From positions 477,053,508 to 477,117,507 of the forward strand of contig NC_081405.1 in assembly GCF_030272615.1 (NCBI RefSeq): a DNA stretch of 64,000 nucleotides, read 5' to 3'. The stretch comes from Cryptomeria japonica (taxonomy: Eukaryota > Streptophyta > Pinopsida > Cupressales > Cupressaceae). The notes beneath the pieces were generated by a model that saw nothing but the letters and a program-made list of their open reading frames with translations, was not told the DNA's origin and did not search any database. Each line of letters opens with the position of its first letter. The first letter of the stretch is position 1. Shown here piece after piece: positions 48,701-61,181 of the stretch. Position numbers and translations under genes: made by a program.

Positions 48701-50473
48701 TCCAAAGGAGACGCAGTCCCCTTCGGCCCCCACTGTGTGTGGGCGCCGATGGTAACTGCGAGCAGCACGCGCGGGGAGGGGCGGGTTGAGCTTCGGCTCC
48801 CCCCCCGTAACCCCTAAATTTACATTATTTTTGTTTGTTTTTTTTTTTTGTTATTTTTTGGATTTGATTCTCAATCCGAGATAAACTATATATATATTTT
48901 TTTTGCATAAAATTTTAGCAAGAATGAAATGCTCCATTATTGCCCCATTCATTTTTTTTTTAAAAAAATTTTACAGGTCTTTTCATTTCCAGATTCACCC
49001 AAAACTCCATAATAGAACAAACATCTCCACATCGGGTTTTTAAGCCACCAAATCTATTAAGAACAAGAGTTTTATTCAAGAACAATCCAAGTTTGGAAGT
49101 AAACTGAAACTAAACTTCAAACATTCATGGGTAAAACTAAATTTTTTTTTTGTAATCAACAAATAAATAAGGTAGTGGATTCGAATCCTACCTCAAAATG
49201 CAATTTCCAGGCATGAATCTTGATAAAATGCTTCCCATTCTGCTGCTCCCATCCAAATCTTCCATTTTTCTTCAAAAAAACTCCCAAAACCCAGAACCCC
49301 CAAAATGTCTCCCAAAACTAGGTTAAAAAGAAAAAGCCCTAATTTTGCCCTAATTTCAATTTCGAATTTAGGGTTTTATTTCTAAAATACAATAAATGAA
49401 AATCCAAATGGGAATCATTCATTCCCTCCTTGTTCATTTTTCTTTTAAAATTTAAAAGCTTCTATTTCATATTCAACTTTAATTTAATTTACTGAAAATC
49501 AAACTTTTATATTTTATCAACTATACAAGTAAGAAGAAATAATTTCTTTTAAATAATAATAATTTTCCCTTTTCCCTCCAAATGCGAAAATGCGTAATTT
49601 ATTGCTATCTCCCAAATGTCTTTTAAATTTTTCCTTTCCAAAAACGCATAATCTCATTAAATTCATTATTTTAAAATTAGCTATTAAATTAACTCGCTAC
49701 AACATAATAAAACGACATTTTTAAATAAATGACTAATCTAATGCAAGAGTTTAATTTATTCTAATTTCTCGACTACAAATGCATAAAAGTTACAAATGCG
49801 TAAACGAGCACGCTAACCCAAGTTAAATACCTTAAGCTTACTACATCAATAATTTAAAGTGGTCTCTTAAATTAATGTTTAATCATATAAAGGAAGCTAC
49901 CCAATTTAAATTTCTAAATTCCTAATGTGCTCGTCTACTCATAAATTTTGAATTTAATACTTAGGATAACAAACCTCACTTACCCCGCGCAAGGCATGCA
50001 AATCGAGGAAGTCCTCCAAGTCTCTCGACATGCATCCCAATAAAACGCGAGCTCCATGAATCCACGCACGATGCTCACCTAACCATGGCTAAGGCAAGAC
50101 GAGCGTTATATGACCACTAATTCCAAATTCAAAAGATGAAAGGGCATACTCAACCTTGCAAATTCCAAAGGAGATGAACCTTGCCCTAAGCGATGTTGTA
50201 CCTGCAATCTCCTGCACCCATGAATTCATACAAGCATGCATATACAAATACATATTCAATGAAGACGTCAGCTCAAGATTTATCACAAGGGTTAGGAACA
50301 ATTACATTTACACGAAAATCGATGCAAAAGCACAATAATAAGTATGCACAATTTATTTATATTATCTAAACTACACATTGCATATCGGTTAATCTACCAT
50401 TCAAGAATGTCACATAGGAAGTAAATCAAGGTTAAACGGGTTTTAAAAGTCCGACTAGGGTATGGGCATTACA
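45780..50473 (-). repeat. TE7 right (5') LTR, 4.7 kb
   Basis: Near-identical to the left copy over its whole length. The first dinucleotide is TA instead of TG, a G-to-A change. The GC-rich island is at about 48558-48805. Confidence 0.95.
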
Positions 50474-50478
50474 TGAGC

Positions 50479-51601
50479 ATCCTAAATCAATGATCCATTC
50501 ATCCTTTACTTCAACTTTAGCTGCTAGGGCTTGTACTACCGGTTTAGAAGTATGTGTCGGTTGATCTTATGTTATAGCAACGAAAAACCATCCATTTTCT
50601 ATCGCATCCTCATCAGAATCATCAGTCACACCTTCATCAACAATGTAACAAGATTTGTCTTTATTCTTCTTAAATCTGTATCTCTGATATTTAGGGTTAG
50701 GCTTGTATGTTCTTCTAGCTTCTTCTCTTAGTCTAGCATGTCTATCAGGGCATATTGAAGCCATATTGTAGTTAAAATTTTTAAAGGGTGCTTTACCTTC
50801 ATACTTACTTCCAACTAGACCTTTAGGCATATTCCTTGCAAATAGTGCTTCAAGTTCTTCAAGTTCTTCATTTTCTTTCCTACTTTCTTCAAGTTCTCTT
50901 GCATAAAAGGCTTTCCAATCAGATTTGTCAAATGATGGAGCAAATGATGTTAATGCTTTAAAGGCCAAATCTATCTTTATAGTAGCAATAGGACCAAATT
51001 CTTCAATTTCAAAAGCTAAAAGTTTCCCAATCAATGTATCCCTAGTAATTGATGTATTAGGCATTGTTCTTAACTCATTTATAGCAGTGACTTTCATTTT
51101 ATATGCCAGTGGAAATCCTCTTAAAACTTTTGAAACAATTTCATCCTCACTTAAGGTTCCTCCACAACATTTAATACCCAAAACAATTTCATTTACTCTT
51201 TCCATAAAAGCAGAAATCCTTTCATCTTCTTCCATTTTCAGATGTTCATACCTGACTCAGAAGCTTTCAAGTTTTGCAATTTTGACTGTGGAATCTCCTT
51301 CATTCAGTGTTTCCAAATGATACCAAATAGCTTTAGCAGTAGACCTATTTGATAGTCCCATGATTTGTTGATATGATAATGTGCTCAAAAGTGCTTCTCT
51401 TGCTTTGCAATCATTTTCTTCATCTTATGTCAAGTTAGCTGGACTAGGATGACCTGGTACAGTAGCAGTATAACCATTCTTTGTAACTTCCCATATGTCT
51501 TTTCTAATACAATTTAGATGTGTCTCCATTATGATCTTCCATATGCTATAGTTGGTTCCATCAAGTTCAGGACTATCCTTCCTGAAATAATTAGTAGACA
51601 T
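50479..51601 (-). pseudogene. TE6 gag and protease start (5' part of the polyprotein)
   Basis: ATG at 51601 (MSTNYFRKDSPELDGTNYSI, a usual copia gag opening) after the primer site. Gag runs to about 50570 and includes an Arg/Lys-rich stretch (YRFKKNKDKSC). The knuckle is degraded (FNYNMASICPDRHAR). The frame reaches WIIDLGCS at the TE7 edge, so the protease active-site triplet reads D-L-G instead of D-S-G, one C-to-T change. TE7 split the motif between GCS and HHM. Confidence 0.85.
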
Positions 51602-51657
51602 TGGATCTCCTCAAGCTGTTAAACTTCTGCAAAAAAGGACTAAGCTCTGATACCAAC

Positions 51658-52304
51658 TTTTAGGTCCCGGAGACAACTGAGAGGGGGGGTGAATTAGTTG
51701 TCTAATAAATTTAAACCAAAAACAATTTAACCAACTTAATGCTTAATACTGATAAACTAGTTAAGTATGCTAGTAGATAGTTATAACAGTTAATTGCTAT
51801 ACCGGTAAGGATTAGTGCATGAAACATTAACATAAAGTCATCCACAACACATAACACCAATATTTGTAAATGGAAACCCTGTAAGGGGAAAAACCATGGT
51901 GGGAAACCTTACCCACAATCAGATGATACTACTGCAGATAGTAAGTGTACATAAATGGGGTCTGCACATGCAGAAAGGCCAACATCCTAGAGATCACTGC
52001 TCAATCACAAAATGGGAGTCACACTAACTACAATTGGATGGTTAAATCCAATAAGAATGTATTGCACAAAATAGCATCTTCATATGCTAGATTCAGTACT
52101 AGTGTAATGTTGATATGCTTCCACAAAAACCCTCCTTCAATCTTCAGATGATGTCTGCATGTATAGCTCTGCTTAATCTCGCATATACCTTCACACAATC
52201 CTTTTTCACATTCCACATTTGATCTTACAAATAAGATCTTACATTTATACCATAACCTAAGACCAATTTTAGTAGGTCAGCTCTACAAGATATGACAATA
52301 AAAA
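51658..52304 (-). repeat. TE6 right (5') LTR, truncated by TE8
   Basis: Begins TTTTAGGTCCC next to primer site TTGGTATCAGAGC (about 51643-51656, minus strand). It aligns with 32929-33575 of the left LTR and is cut after CAATAAAAA by TE8. Confidence 0.88.
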
Positions 52305-53603
52305 TGTCATGCCCAAAATTTAGGGCAAGAATGGAATAATTTTTTTTTAAAAATAATGTCTTAAGCATTAATTTTACGAATGTGAAGAAAACTCTAACAT
52401 GTTTTGTCTTAACTATGTTGGGTTAACTTAAACCACTAACTCAAGTACTCAGAAATATTTTAAATCATATGCCGAATACTAAAAGAATGTTATATCATTT
52501 TCTCAATTTTAATTCATAACTTATTTTAAATCATCTCCTTAAAATATAATTGACAAAGATAGAATTAGTCTCCAAAGTTGTTTACGGTTTAAAGGAACTA
52601 ATTAAATTAGTCCTCGTACTTTGTTTAAAATGTCAAAAAGTTTATCTAGGTCAATAATCATAATATACTTTAAATTAAATTGACAAGCGGCCAATAAATT
52701 TTTATAATGAATACTTACCTATAAATTAAATAGCCCCATAACCAAAATTAATTTTACCCCATTTATTATAAGAGATCTAGATATTTAATTTAAATCATTT
52801 CAACCTATTTGAAATCAAATATTAATTTCATAACAATTTAACTTAAACAATTTCTACCTATTTATATTTATATAAAACATAATTATATAAATACAACCTT
52901 ATATATATATATATATATATATATAAAACTTCCTAGGGCTTTACCCATGCAAAACCCTATCTAATAAAATACCCATTTCAAAAAAAACCCTCCTTTTTTT
53001 TTTATATAAAAATAAGGCTTCCCTTATGATATTTTATTATTAAGCCATATTATATTTTGCTTGCCCTAACCCCCAAGTTTTGGGTTAGGCCTTCCTATTA
53101 TATTATTTTTGTTTTCTTTTTTTTCTTTTTATTGGCTCAGACTATGCAGGGCCAAAGTCAATCGAGTGGCGGCCATGGCGAAGGGGAAGAGAGAGGCGAC
53201 GAAAAGTGGCAGAGGGCGGCGATGAGGGGTGTTCTCCCCAAAGGGATAGTGGCACCGTCACTGTGGGTCGCCGCTCACAATGGAGGCCAATGCCTTCCAC
53301 TATGGGTTGCGGCCCACAGTGGTGGTTGTGGCCGCCACTAGGGAGCCCATGCCCACAAAACGGAGGGGCCGCCCTGCGGGGTAAGCCGTAGGGGCCGAGC
53401 CCCAACAAGTTTTAATTTATATATTTTTTTTATTTAAAACAAAATTTAAATTTGTTATTGTTTTTTTTTTAAATATAATTATATATTTATATATATATAT
53501 ATTATATATCTAAATATCTATATATTTATATATATACATTTATATATATATTTTTTATATATTTATATATATATATATATGTGTGTATATATATATATAT
53601 GTA

Positions 53604-53639
<36 letters not shown>

Positions 53640-56448
53640 TGTATGTATGTATAAATGTATATTCATAGCATTTTTATATACATGCAGGCATAAATACATT
53701 ATTCTTTGTGATCATTTATAATAGTGCATTTTTTTTCTTAAATATATATATAATGATATGCATGTAATCTGCATGTCAATAAAATTATATATTTGTATAA
53801 ATATATATATTTTATATGATAGCAAATTAAAATAAATAGGCCCTAGTATTTTGATTTAGATGAAAAGGAAATAGATGGATTAATAATTTTCAAATTCATT
53901 TACAGCAAGGGTATACTTTTCTAAGCAATAATTTTACAAGTGTTTTATTTCTACCTTCAGCTATATACATGTTTAGATTTTATTAGTTTTACTAGCAACT
54001 AAATAAATCTAGATTTTCTCTAAATAAAAACTATAACAGATTGTGATTTTTCCTTTTTCTGAAATAAATAAATTTACAGATTCTGCAATTCCTACAACAG
54101 CTAATTAGATAATAACTTTTAATAAAATCTATCAACAACTAAATCTCATATTTTCTGTAATTAAAATGAAAGACAAAACCGCAGATTAAAAGGAAATCAC
54201 AACATTTAAATAAAAATGACTTTTATATTTCCGTGGGCTATTGCATGTAATTCAAAGGCATTTCTTTTCACATAAAAAGAAGAATACATCTAGCTTATTT
54301 CATTTCAAAAAGTATTCTGCAAATTTACAAGGTATTTTCTTTATCTAAATAACAAATAACATAATCCCATGTCTTCATTTCTATTTTACAATCAGCCTCT
54401 CATTTCAACGAATGAGGATATATTTTTCTTTTAAAACTAATAATTATATCTGCAAAAAATTTTTTGCAACAAATAACTCCTGCAACCTTCCACTTGTCCT
54501 ATTCCTTTCTCCTGACAATCCTACATGCTAAATAAGAACCATGACCATGGAGTGCTCACATCCCACTGTAGGCTAACTGGTAGCCACCCCCAAGCTTAGA
54601 GAACCAAGCCCTAGACGGGAAACAAACATGCAAACACAAAGGGATAGAATGCACACAAATTCAAACACACTCCCATCCTAGCTACACTGCACCACACCTT
54701 GGTGATGACCTTTTAAGGGTGGTAGTGGACCAAATACCCTGAGGAGATCTGCAAGTATGGAAAACATGTAGCCACCTCATGGCACACCAAATACATCAAG
54801 AATAGCAACCCCTTATTCCTTATGCCCCCCAAGGCATTCAAGCCTTATTTCCCTCCTTATGACCCCCATTGCACAAACATGCCATGTAGCAAGGGTCACA
54901 CAAAATCCCTTGTGATCGCTCTCATAACAAAAGTCTCTCACTCGAGGGCTGTCACTACTACCACCCACAAGATCCTCCTCTCTCCCAAGAGTAAGAGGTC
55001 TTGATGACTCCCAAAAACACATACAATACATAATACAAAATACCAAATTAAATTCCCAAAAGGACATACAAGGAAGCAAATCTTTTACACCAATATGCTT
55101 TCAAACACATGCAAAAAGAAACCATTTTAAGAAGAATACAACCAACCTTAATCTGCCCAAAGGTAGGTTAGTTTTGTTGAGGATGAGCTGCCCAATTCCA
55201 TGGTTCTTCTCCTTCTACCCTTAGCCAAAATTCTCTATTCGAAATCTAGTATATTCTTTTCAAAATTTCTCTTCTCTCCAAAAATGGAGAGTGGGTGATT
55301 ACCCACAAAAATCTAATTCTTGCTTAAGAAGGCCATTTTGAGAGTTCCCACTAGTTTCTAAAAACTAAAGAGGAATGTAAGATAGAATGGGAAAGCGAAC
55401 TCTCATTCAAAAAGGAATGTTTACAACTAGGTTCAATCTTCTAATTTCAATTTTCGCACAACTCAGAAAAGTCAATTTTTAGGGTGTCTAAAAGGTCACT
55501 TGGGAGTAGAAACTTGCCTTAAATTAGCCCTAACCCTTAATTATACCTTATGGGCTTTAGGAAACCCTATTAAACTACCCCTAGGTGTTCATTTAACCCT
55601 TTTTAAACCCCTCTAAAGTTTTTTTTCAGGTCAAACCTATGTTGACCATCCCAAAGATTCTTTACCCAAGGTATTTATGACATCACATTACATTAATTAA
55701 AAAAAACTATAGTTGAACACTTTCCACCAAGAGACAAAAATAAAAAAATTCAAACTTAAATCCACACATGTGTCAAGTGACACAAAGAAAACACTTTTAC
55801 AATTTAATACATGAAATCGTCTCTTGTGGATTTTACACAAATCAATTAAATAACACTTAACACACATGCATCATATACTATTATGAATAAAATACAACAC
55901 AAATGGGGTGTTGTCTCTCCAAATAGACAAACCCCAGGCTTATGAACATACATAGGTCTAGGTTTGGTTCTCCATAATATTTCCATGGTCACATGGATAA
56001 CTTCCTGCGCATCTCAATTTACACATTAGTAACTTTCAAATAACCACATATAATATAAATCACAAGAATAATAATACACATTATCACTTGCATACAATTT
56101 ACATCTGAACAATTTAATACATCTTATATCCAAGCAATTTCACATAAGCAATTCATCCTAATTCTCATAATTTTTATCCACACTTAAACATACATCATAA
56201 TTCTATTATCCTAGTAAAGTCCTGCAAATTCAATAACAACATTTATCACTGCAAATTCATCCTATTCAAAACTCATGTAGTGTTCTATATCATAAAGCAT
56301 ATAAATAAATCCTCAATATATAGCAATGTTATCCAAATCATGAAATCATATAAGTTCTAAATCCAAAATGCATAAAAATAAAGTATCAGTAATAGTCTCA
56401 ATATAAAAACCACTGAAATGTCAGACTGAGTCGAGGTGGGGCCTCACA
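52305..56448 (-). repeat. TE8 3' LTR, ~4.1 kb
   Basis: Ends TGTCATGCCC and GGGGCCTCACA, imperfect inverted ends. It holds a GC-rich island at 53148-53402 amid AT-rich DNA, (AT)n at about 52901-52925 and AT/GTAT repeats at about 53480-53655. No gene is supported. The open frames at 53057-53408 lie in the GC island, and one at 54813-55079 has no recognisable domain. Confidence 0.85.
53480..53655. repeat. AT-rich microsatellite ending in (GTAT)n
   Basis: TA/TATATT runs, then about ten GTAT units at 53612-53652. Length is likely to vary between individuals. Confidence 0.9.
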
Positions 56449-56464
56449 CCCTCCCCCTCTAGGC
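56449..56464 (-). promoter_or_regulatory. TE8 polypurine tract
   Basis: Minus strand GCCTAGAGGGGGAGGG directly before the LTR start TGTGAGGCC. It overlaps the pol stop codon (56461-56459). Confidence 0.8.
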
Positions 56465-59349
56465 ATGAACTTTCTCTTGGAGTTCATCCAAGAGGTGGGG
56501 GTACTCTGATCTCATATGTGCTGCATCCTCACATGAAGCCATAACCTCATCATAACAATCCCACTGGACCTTAACTTATTCTGGCTCTTGACCTCGAAGG
56601 GCCAGGGTTCAGTGTGCCAAAATGCAAATGGGCTCCAAAGCTAGCTGCCCGTCCGACTTCACCTACAAGGCATCCCAATCTAAAATATGAGACTCATCAT
56701 AGATATATTTCCTCAAAACTGATACATGAAACACATCATGGATGCGTGACAGGCTAGGTGGCAATGCTAAATGGTAGGCAACTAGGCCTATCCTCTCAAG
56801 AATCTGAAAAGGTCCTACAAAGCGAGGTGCAAGCTTAGAACCCTTTTCGTAACGGATTGGACTCTTATGTGGTTGCACTCTCAAGAAGACTGTATCTCCA
56901 ACCAAGTACCTACAATCTATCTTCTTTGCATCAACATATTTCTTCTGTCTATCCTGTGCCTCTCTCAGATGCTGCCTAATCAAATCTACCTGTTGTTCCA
57001 TATCCTGAACTATCTCTGGACCAATAGCAACTATGTCCTCTATGCGATCCCACCTCAACGGTGTCCTGCAAGGCCTACCGTATAATGCCTGATAGGGTGG
57101 CATCCCCAAGGAAGTGTGATGCCCATTGTTATAGGCAAACTCCACTAAGGGAAGGTACTCTTCCCATCTAGTTTGATGATCCATGACGTACATGCAAAGC
57201 ATATCCTCGAACACCTGATTAACCCTCTCTATCTGACCATCCGTTTCCGGATGATAGGCAATATTGCAATTGAGCTTAGTGCCTGTAGCTGCCTATAATG
57301 CCTTCCAAAAGGAAGAAGTGAAGAGAGAATCCCTGTCAGAAATGATCTTGCATGGAACGCCATGAAGCCTGACAATGTCTCACAAGAACACTTGTGCTAC
57401 TACTGGTGCTATGAAAGTAGTACGAACTAGTGAAAAGTGGGCCACTTTGGTCAACTTGTCAACTGTCACCAAGATAGCATCATGGTGACGAGAAGACATA
57501 GGAAGACCAAAGATGAAATCCATGGATATAGTATCCCACTTCCACTTCAGTATAGCATGAAACTGGAGCAACCCACCTGGATGGCGGTGCTCCGCCTTGC
57601 CTCTCTGACACTCGTGACACCTGGCTACTAACTCTCCAATGAGCTGCCACATTTAGGGCCAATGATATAACTGCCTCAGATCAGCATGCATCTTCTTAAC
57701 TCTGGGATGCACTGCATAAGGAGCTCTATGAGCCTCCGTGACAATAAACTCTCACAATCCCCTGGAAGAAGGTACATAGATGCACCCTCTATGGCGTAAT
57801 AGTCCATCAGACTCCAAAGAATAATCCACATATTTCCCTTCTAGAGTAACTTGAGATCATATTACCTAACCAACCTCTGCATACCATCCATCCTCTGGCA
57901 AGTGCTGTAGTATACAGTCTCTCAAATCCGTGCCCATAGATATGGTGTAAACCTCATGACGTCTCCTACTCAAAGCATCTGCAACTATGTTTTCCTTTCC
58001 TTTGATGTAGTGAACGTCAAAATCATATTCACACAAGAACTCCATCCATCTCCTCTGACATGCATTAAGGTTCGGCTGAGTGAAAATGTACTAAAGACTC
58101 TGATGATCTGAATGCAGCTCGAAGTGATGACCTAAAAGGAAGTGTCTCCACCTCAAAAGTGCATGCACTACTGTTGCGAGCTCAAGGTTGTGAGTAGGAT
58201 AATTAAATTCATGAGTCTTAAGTTTCCAAGACTCGAAAGCTATAGCCCTACCATCCTGCATAAGATCTTCCCCTAAACCCTCTAGTGAAGCATCTATACA
58301 AACCATGAAGTCAGCTATGGGATCTGGTACAACAAGGATAGGAGCACTAGTAAGTGCCTTCTTGAGTTCCTGAATCCCTCAACAAAACATTAGTAATAGC
58401 TTGCTAAGCCCATGAAGCTCCTAACCTCTGTCACACTGGTTGGCACTGGCCAATCCATAATAGCCCTAATCTTTGATGGGTCAACTGAGATCCCATCACT
58501 GGGAATAACATGCCCAAGGTACTTGACCTCTGATCGAAAGAAAGCACACTTCGACAAACTGCCAAACAACTGGTTATCCTGCAAACACTGCAATACCTAT
58601 TTCAGGTGCTCCTCATGCTCCTTCTCATTCTAAGAATATATCAGTATATCATCGAGGAACACAATTACAAAATGGTCCAAAAATGTATGGAATACCCCAT
58701 TCATGAGGCTCATAAAAACTGTTGGGGCATTCGTAAGACCAAATGGAACTACGGTGAACTCATAGTGACCATATCTAGTGTGAAACGCAGTCTTGTGGAT
58801 ATCACTCTCCACTATTCTCAGCTGATGATATCCTGACTTCAGATCTATTTTGGAAAAGACTTTGGCACCCTAAAGCTGGCTGAATAAATCATCAATTCTG
58901 GGCAAAGGATATCAGTTCTTGATGGTTACTTTATTTAGCTGCCAATGATCCATACATAATCGGAGAGATCCGTCCTTCTTCTTAATGAAGATGATTGGTG
59001 CACCCTAAGGGGATATGCTAGGACAAATATGACCCTTCTCAAGGAGTTCCTCAAGCTGTATTTTGAGTTCATTAAGATCATTTGTGGTCATCCTATAAGG
59101 TGCTCTGGAAACTAGCTCGACTCCTGGTACTAGGTCTATATGAAAATCAATCTCTCTACGGAGCAACATTCCACGTAACTCTGATGGAAACACATCTAAA
59201 TATCCCTTAAGGATAGGATGGTCATCAAGCGATGTTTCATTTTCTTCCTCTTCTCCTGTGTCACTGATAGTGATAGCTATATGCGGGAAAAGTGGACTGA
59301 CAAAACTAAATATGTGAAAATATTTTAAAATAATAGTCCACACACACAC
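56459..59349 (-). pseudogene. TE8 pol: RT, RNase H, integrase, chromodomain (broken)
   Basis: Minus-strand order: RT from about 59240 (DVFPSELRGM, PYRMTTNDLNELK; FLDD at 58659-58648), RNase H about 58320-57900 (DASLEGLG; NYPTHNLELATVVHAL), integrase about 57650-56700 (MDFIFGLP, SDRDSLFTSSFW and DGQIERVNQ supply D, D, E) and a C-terminal chromodomain about 56640-56459 (VKVQWDCYDE...EYPHLLDELQE). The chromodomain is read in the same frame as the integrase but contains stops, and the usual TWED reads SCED, losing the tryptophan. Stops replace expected residues, for example P-stop-GAPI (PWGAP) and LK-stop-VLQCL (LKQVL). It would target integration to modified histones by family role. Not functional. 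Confidence 0.88.
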
Positions 59350-59358
59350 ACAGGACTT

Positions 59359-60758
59359 CTTGATGCAAGCTATGGAGTAACATAGTATTACTCAGCTTCC
59401 CAAGGTGGGTCCCATGGTTCTCTATCTCACAATGTCCCTCAAACCAATGTTTTTGCTCTCAGATCACTGAGCAAAATGGTTTAGGGATGGCAAATATGAG
59501 AACGAGAGATGCTTTTGCTAAATTTTAGTATGAAATGGAGATTAAGCTATGTATGATTCTAAAATGCAATATACTAGATGATAAGATGATGAGGTTAGTA
59601 TGAATACTATCCTAGCATACTATATTTAGTCTATGATTGAACTAAAATGATAAAGAAAGTAATCAAAACATGCATATTTAGTCTAATTCCTGATCCAAAA
59701 GAGGCTAAATGATGAGCATAAAGATGATATGAAAGCTTGAAAGTATTTGAGCATAAGTGTAATGCTTCAAACTTGAAAGATGATTGTTTTTGAATAGAGG
59801 AATGAGAGCTCTATTTATAGCACAAACAGGGCAATGGATGGTCAAGATTGAATGGTTTAATCAAGGGCCGAGTTTGAGAGTTGGGGATCCATGTGCACAA
59901 TTGGCACCAATGAAATGGTGACAAATGTCAACATAGGGTTGGGTTGAGAGAAGAGGTTGGAGGCATTAAAAGCCTGAGAAGACCTCATGGTTATCTAAAG
60001 GCTAAGGGTCAAGTCTAAGTTAGGCTTACCCACTGGATTAAGAGTTAATCCAAGGATAAACCTTTGTGCAAATGATTAAGAGATAATCATGGTCAAAGCA
60101 TTAAAGGCCTGATGAGATCTTTGGGTTGGGTAGAGGTTGAGTCAAAACAAATGTTTTAACCATGTGGGAGGGTTTGAATTAACCATTAATGGTTATTGGA
60201 GACTTTAGGGATTAAGTGGTTGAAGTTTGAAAGCCTTCAATGGTTTTCAAAGACTTTAAGGGTTTTGGTGGTTGAAGGTTGAAAACCTTTAATGGTTATC
60301 AAAGACTTTAAGCCATTTGAGAAGTGACTTCCCTTTTCTTAGGGATGTGACAAAGTTTAGAGGAGGGGTTAGGTTAATTAGAAGCGATTAGAAGATTCTA
60401 GAAGGGATTAGAAAGGGGTTTGGGATTTTGCAAGTGGATAGAGAGATAATAGGATTTAATTGAAATAATTTAATTCATTCAATTTGGTTGTAATTTGGAG
60501 AAATTAAATAAATTAGATTTATTCAATTTAGGATAACTATTTAATTAAATTTGAATTTAATTAAAAGTGGATAGGGGGATTTAATTGAATAAAATGATTT
60601 ATTCATTAAATGGTATAGTGAATTTAATTCAAATAAATTGAATAATTTATTTAATTAAATAGAAGAATGTGGATAATTTAATTAAATTGGATTTAATCAA
60701 ATAGAGAAATGAACATAAAATATTCATTTAGGAATATGGTCATTTTTATACGTCTACA
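59359..60758 (-). repeat. TE9 3' LTR (left end approximate)
   Basis: Right end TCTACA at 60758, next to the polypurine tract. It is AT-rich, with TTTAATTAAA runs at about 60450-60720 as in the TE1 LTR. About 2.5 copies of a 51-52-bp tandem repeat (AATGGTTWTCAAAGACTTTA) start at 60187, 60238 and 60290. Confidence 0.65.
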
Positions 60759-60773
60759 TTTTGCCCCTCTTTG
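60759..60773 (-). promoter_or_regulatory. TE9 polypurine tract
   Basis: Minus strand CAAAGAGGGGCAAAA directly before the LTR start TGTAGACG. Compare CAAAGAGGGACAAA of TE1. Confidence 0.8.
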
Positions 60774-60898
60774 AAGTGACGTGTGTGCACATGTTATTTC
60801 AAAGAAAATGATGTGTTTTTGTGATTTTATGATCAAATGCAATTTTTGTGTCGCTCTTTTGATTTGCAAGTTATGCCATAGATTCAATTTGATGTGTG

Positions 60899-61019
60899 AT
60901 GCCCCCTCGGGAGATGAATCAATTTTTTTGAAATTTTTTTTTTATTTAATTTGATGAAGTTCGTATGATGTGTATGATTTCGTGCAAGTAAAAAGTGTGT
61001 AGATTGATTCATCTCCCGA
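60899..61019 (+). promoter_or_regulatory. Shared 15-mer and 16-bp inverted repeat upstream of the TE9 PMD gene
   Basis: ATGCCCCCTCGGGAG (60899-60913) is identical to TE1's minus-strand 8051-8037. Overlapping it, TCGGGAGATGAATCAA (60907-60922) is perfectly inverted at 61004-61019, with 81 bases between the arms. The block lies about 80-200 bases before the TATA box. Confidence 0.6.
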
Positions 61020-61100
61020 TAAGTTACAACTGTTTTGGTATAGGGGAGACCGCGACCATATTACAGGTCCCTACGGCTAACCCTAATTTCATTTTTCTCC

Positions 61101-61107
61101 TATAAAA
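61101..61107 (+). promoter_or_regulatory. TATA box of the TE9 PMD gene
   Basis: CTATAAAAGGGG, 78-81 bases before the ATG at 61182. A start site would fall near 61130 and leave a ~50-base leader. Spacing is the same as in TE1. Confidence 0.75.
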
Positions 61108-61181
61108 GGGGAAAAGGGCTTGATTTAGGTTCGTTTGTGCTTTGTTGAGTTTGAAGAAAGAGAATTGGCTCTGGAGAGAAA

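Larger units (their letters stand above)
37260..50473 (-). mobile_element. TE7: LARD-like non-autonomous LTR element (13.2 kb)
   Basis: Target duplication TGAGC (37255-37259, 50474-50478). LTRs are 4696 and 4694 bp with 10-bp inverted ends TGTAATGCCC/GGGCATTACA. The interior is 3824 bp, bounded by a polypurine tract and an initiator-Met primer site, with no gag or pol. These proportions match the large retrotransposon derivatives (LARDs) described in cereals, about 4.5-kb LTRs and 3.5-kb interior. LTRs differ by roughly 18 substitutions by eye (~0.4%), so this is the youngest insertion whose LTR pair can be compared. It lies in the protease of TE6. Confidence 0.93.
32929..52304 (-). mobile_element. 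TE6: Ty1/copia retrotransposon, interrupted by TE7 and TE8
   Basis: The left LTR is 32929-33966 and the interior 33967-37259 plus 50479-51657. The right LTR starts at 51658 and is cut by TE8 at 52305; its remainder lies beyond the window. Both LTRs have a diverged inner end (TTTTAGG or CATTAGC instead of TG), so the left boundary is uncertain by a few bases and its target duplication cannot be checked. Confidence 0.85.
52305..59350 (-). mobile_element. TE8: chromodomain Ty3/gypsy element with a giant LTR, right part lost to TE9
   Basis: Inserted in TE6's right LTR after CAATAAAAA. The LTR is 52305-56448 (TGTCATGCCC...GGCCTCACA), followed by a polypurine tract and a minus-strand pol ending in a chromodomain. 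The pol is cut near 59350 by TE9. Gag, protease and the 5' LTR are outside the window. Chromoviruses of the Tekay/Del type are known for multi-kilobase LTRs; this clade is my inference. Confidence 0.85.

Noticed and set aside
53057-53408. Overlapping open frames on both strands in the TE8 LTR
   Set aside because: All three are products of the GC-rich island; they overlap each other and carry no motif.
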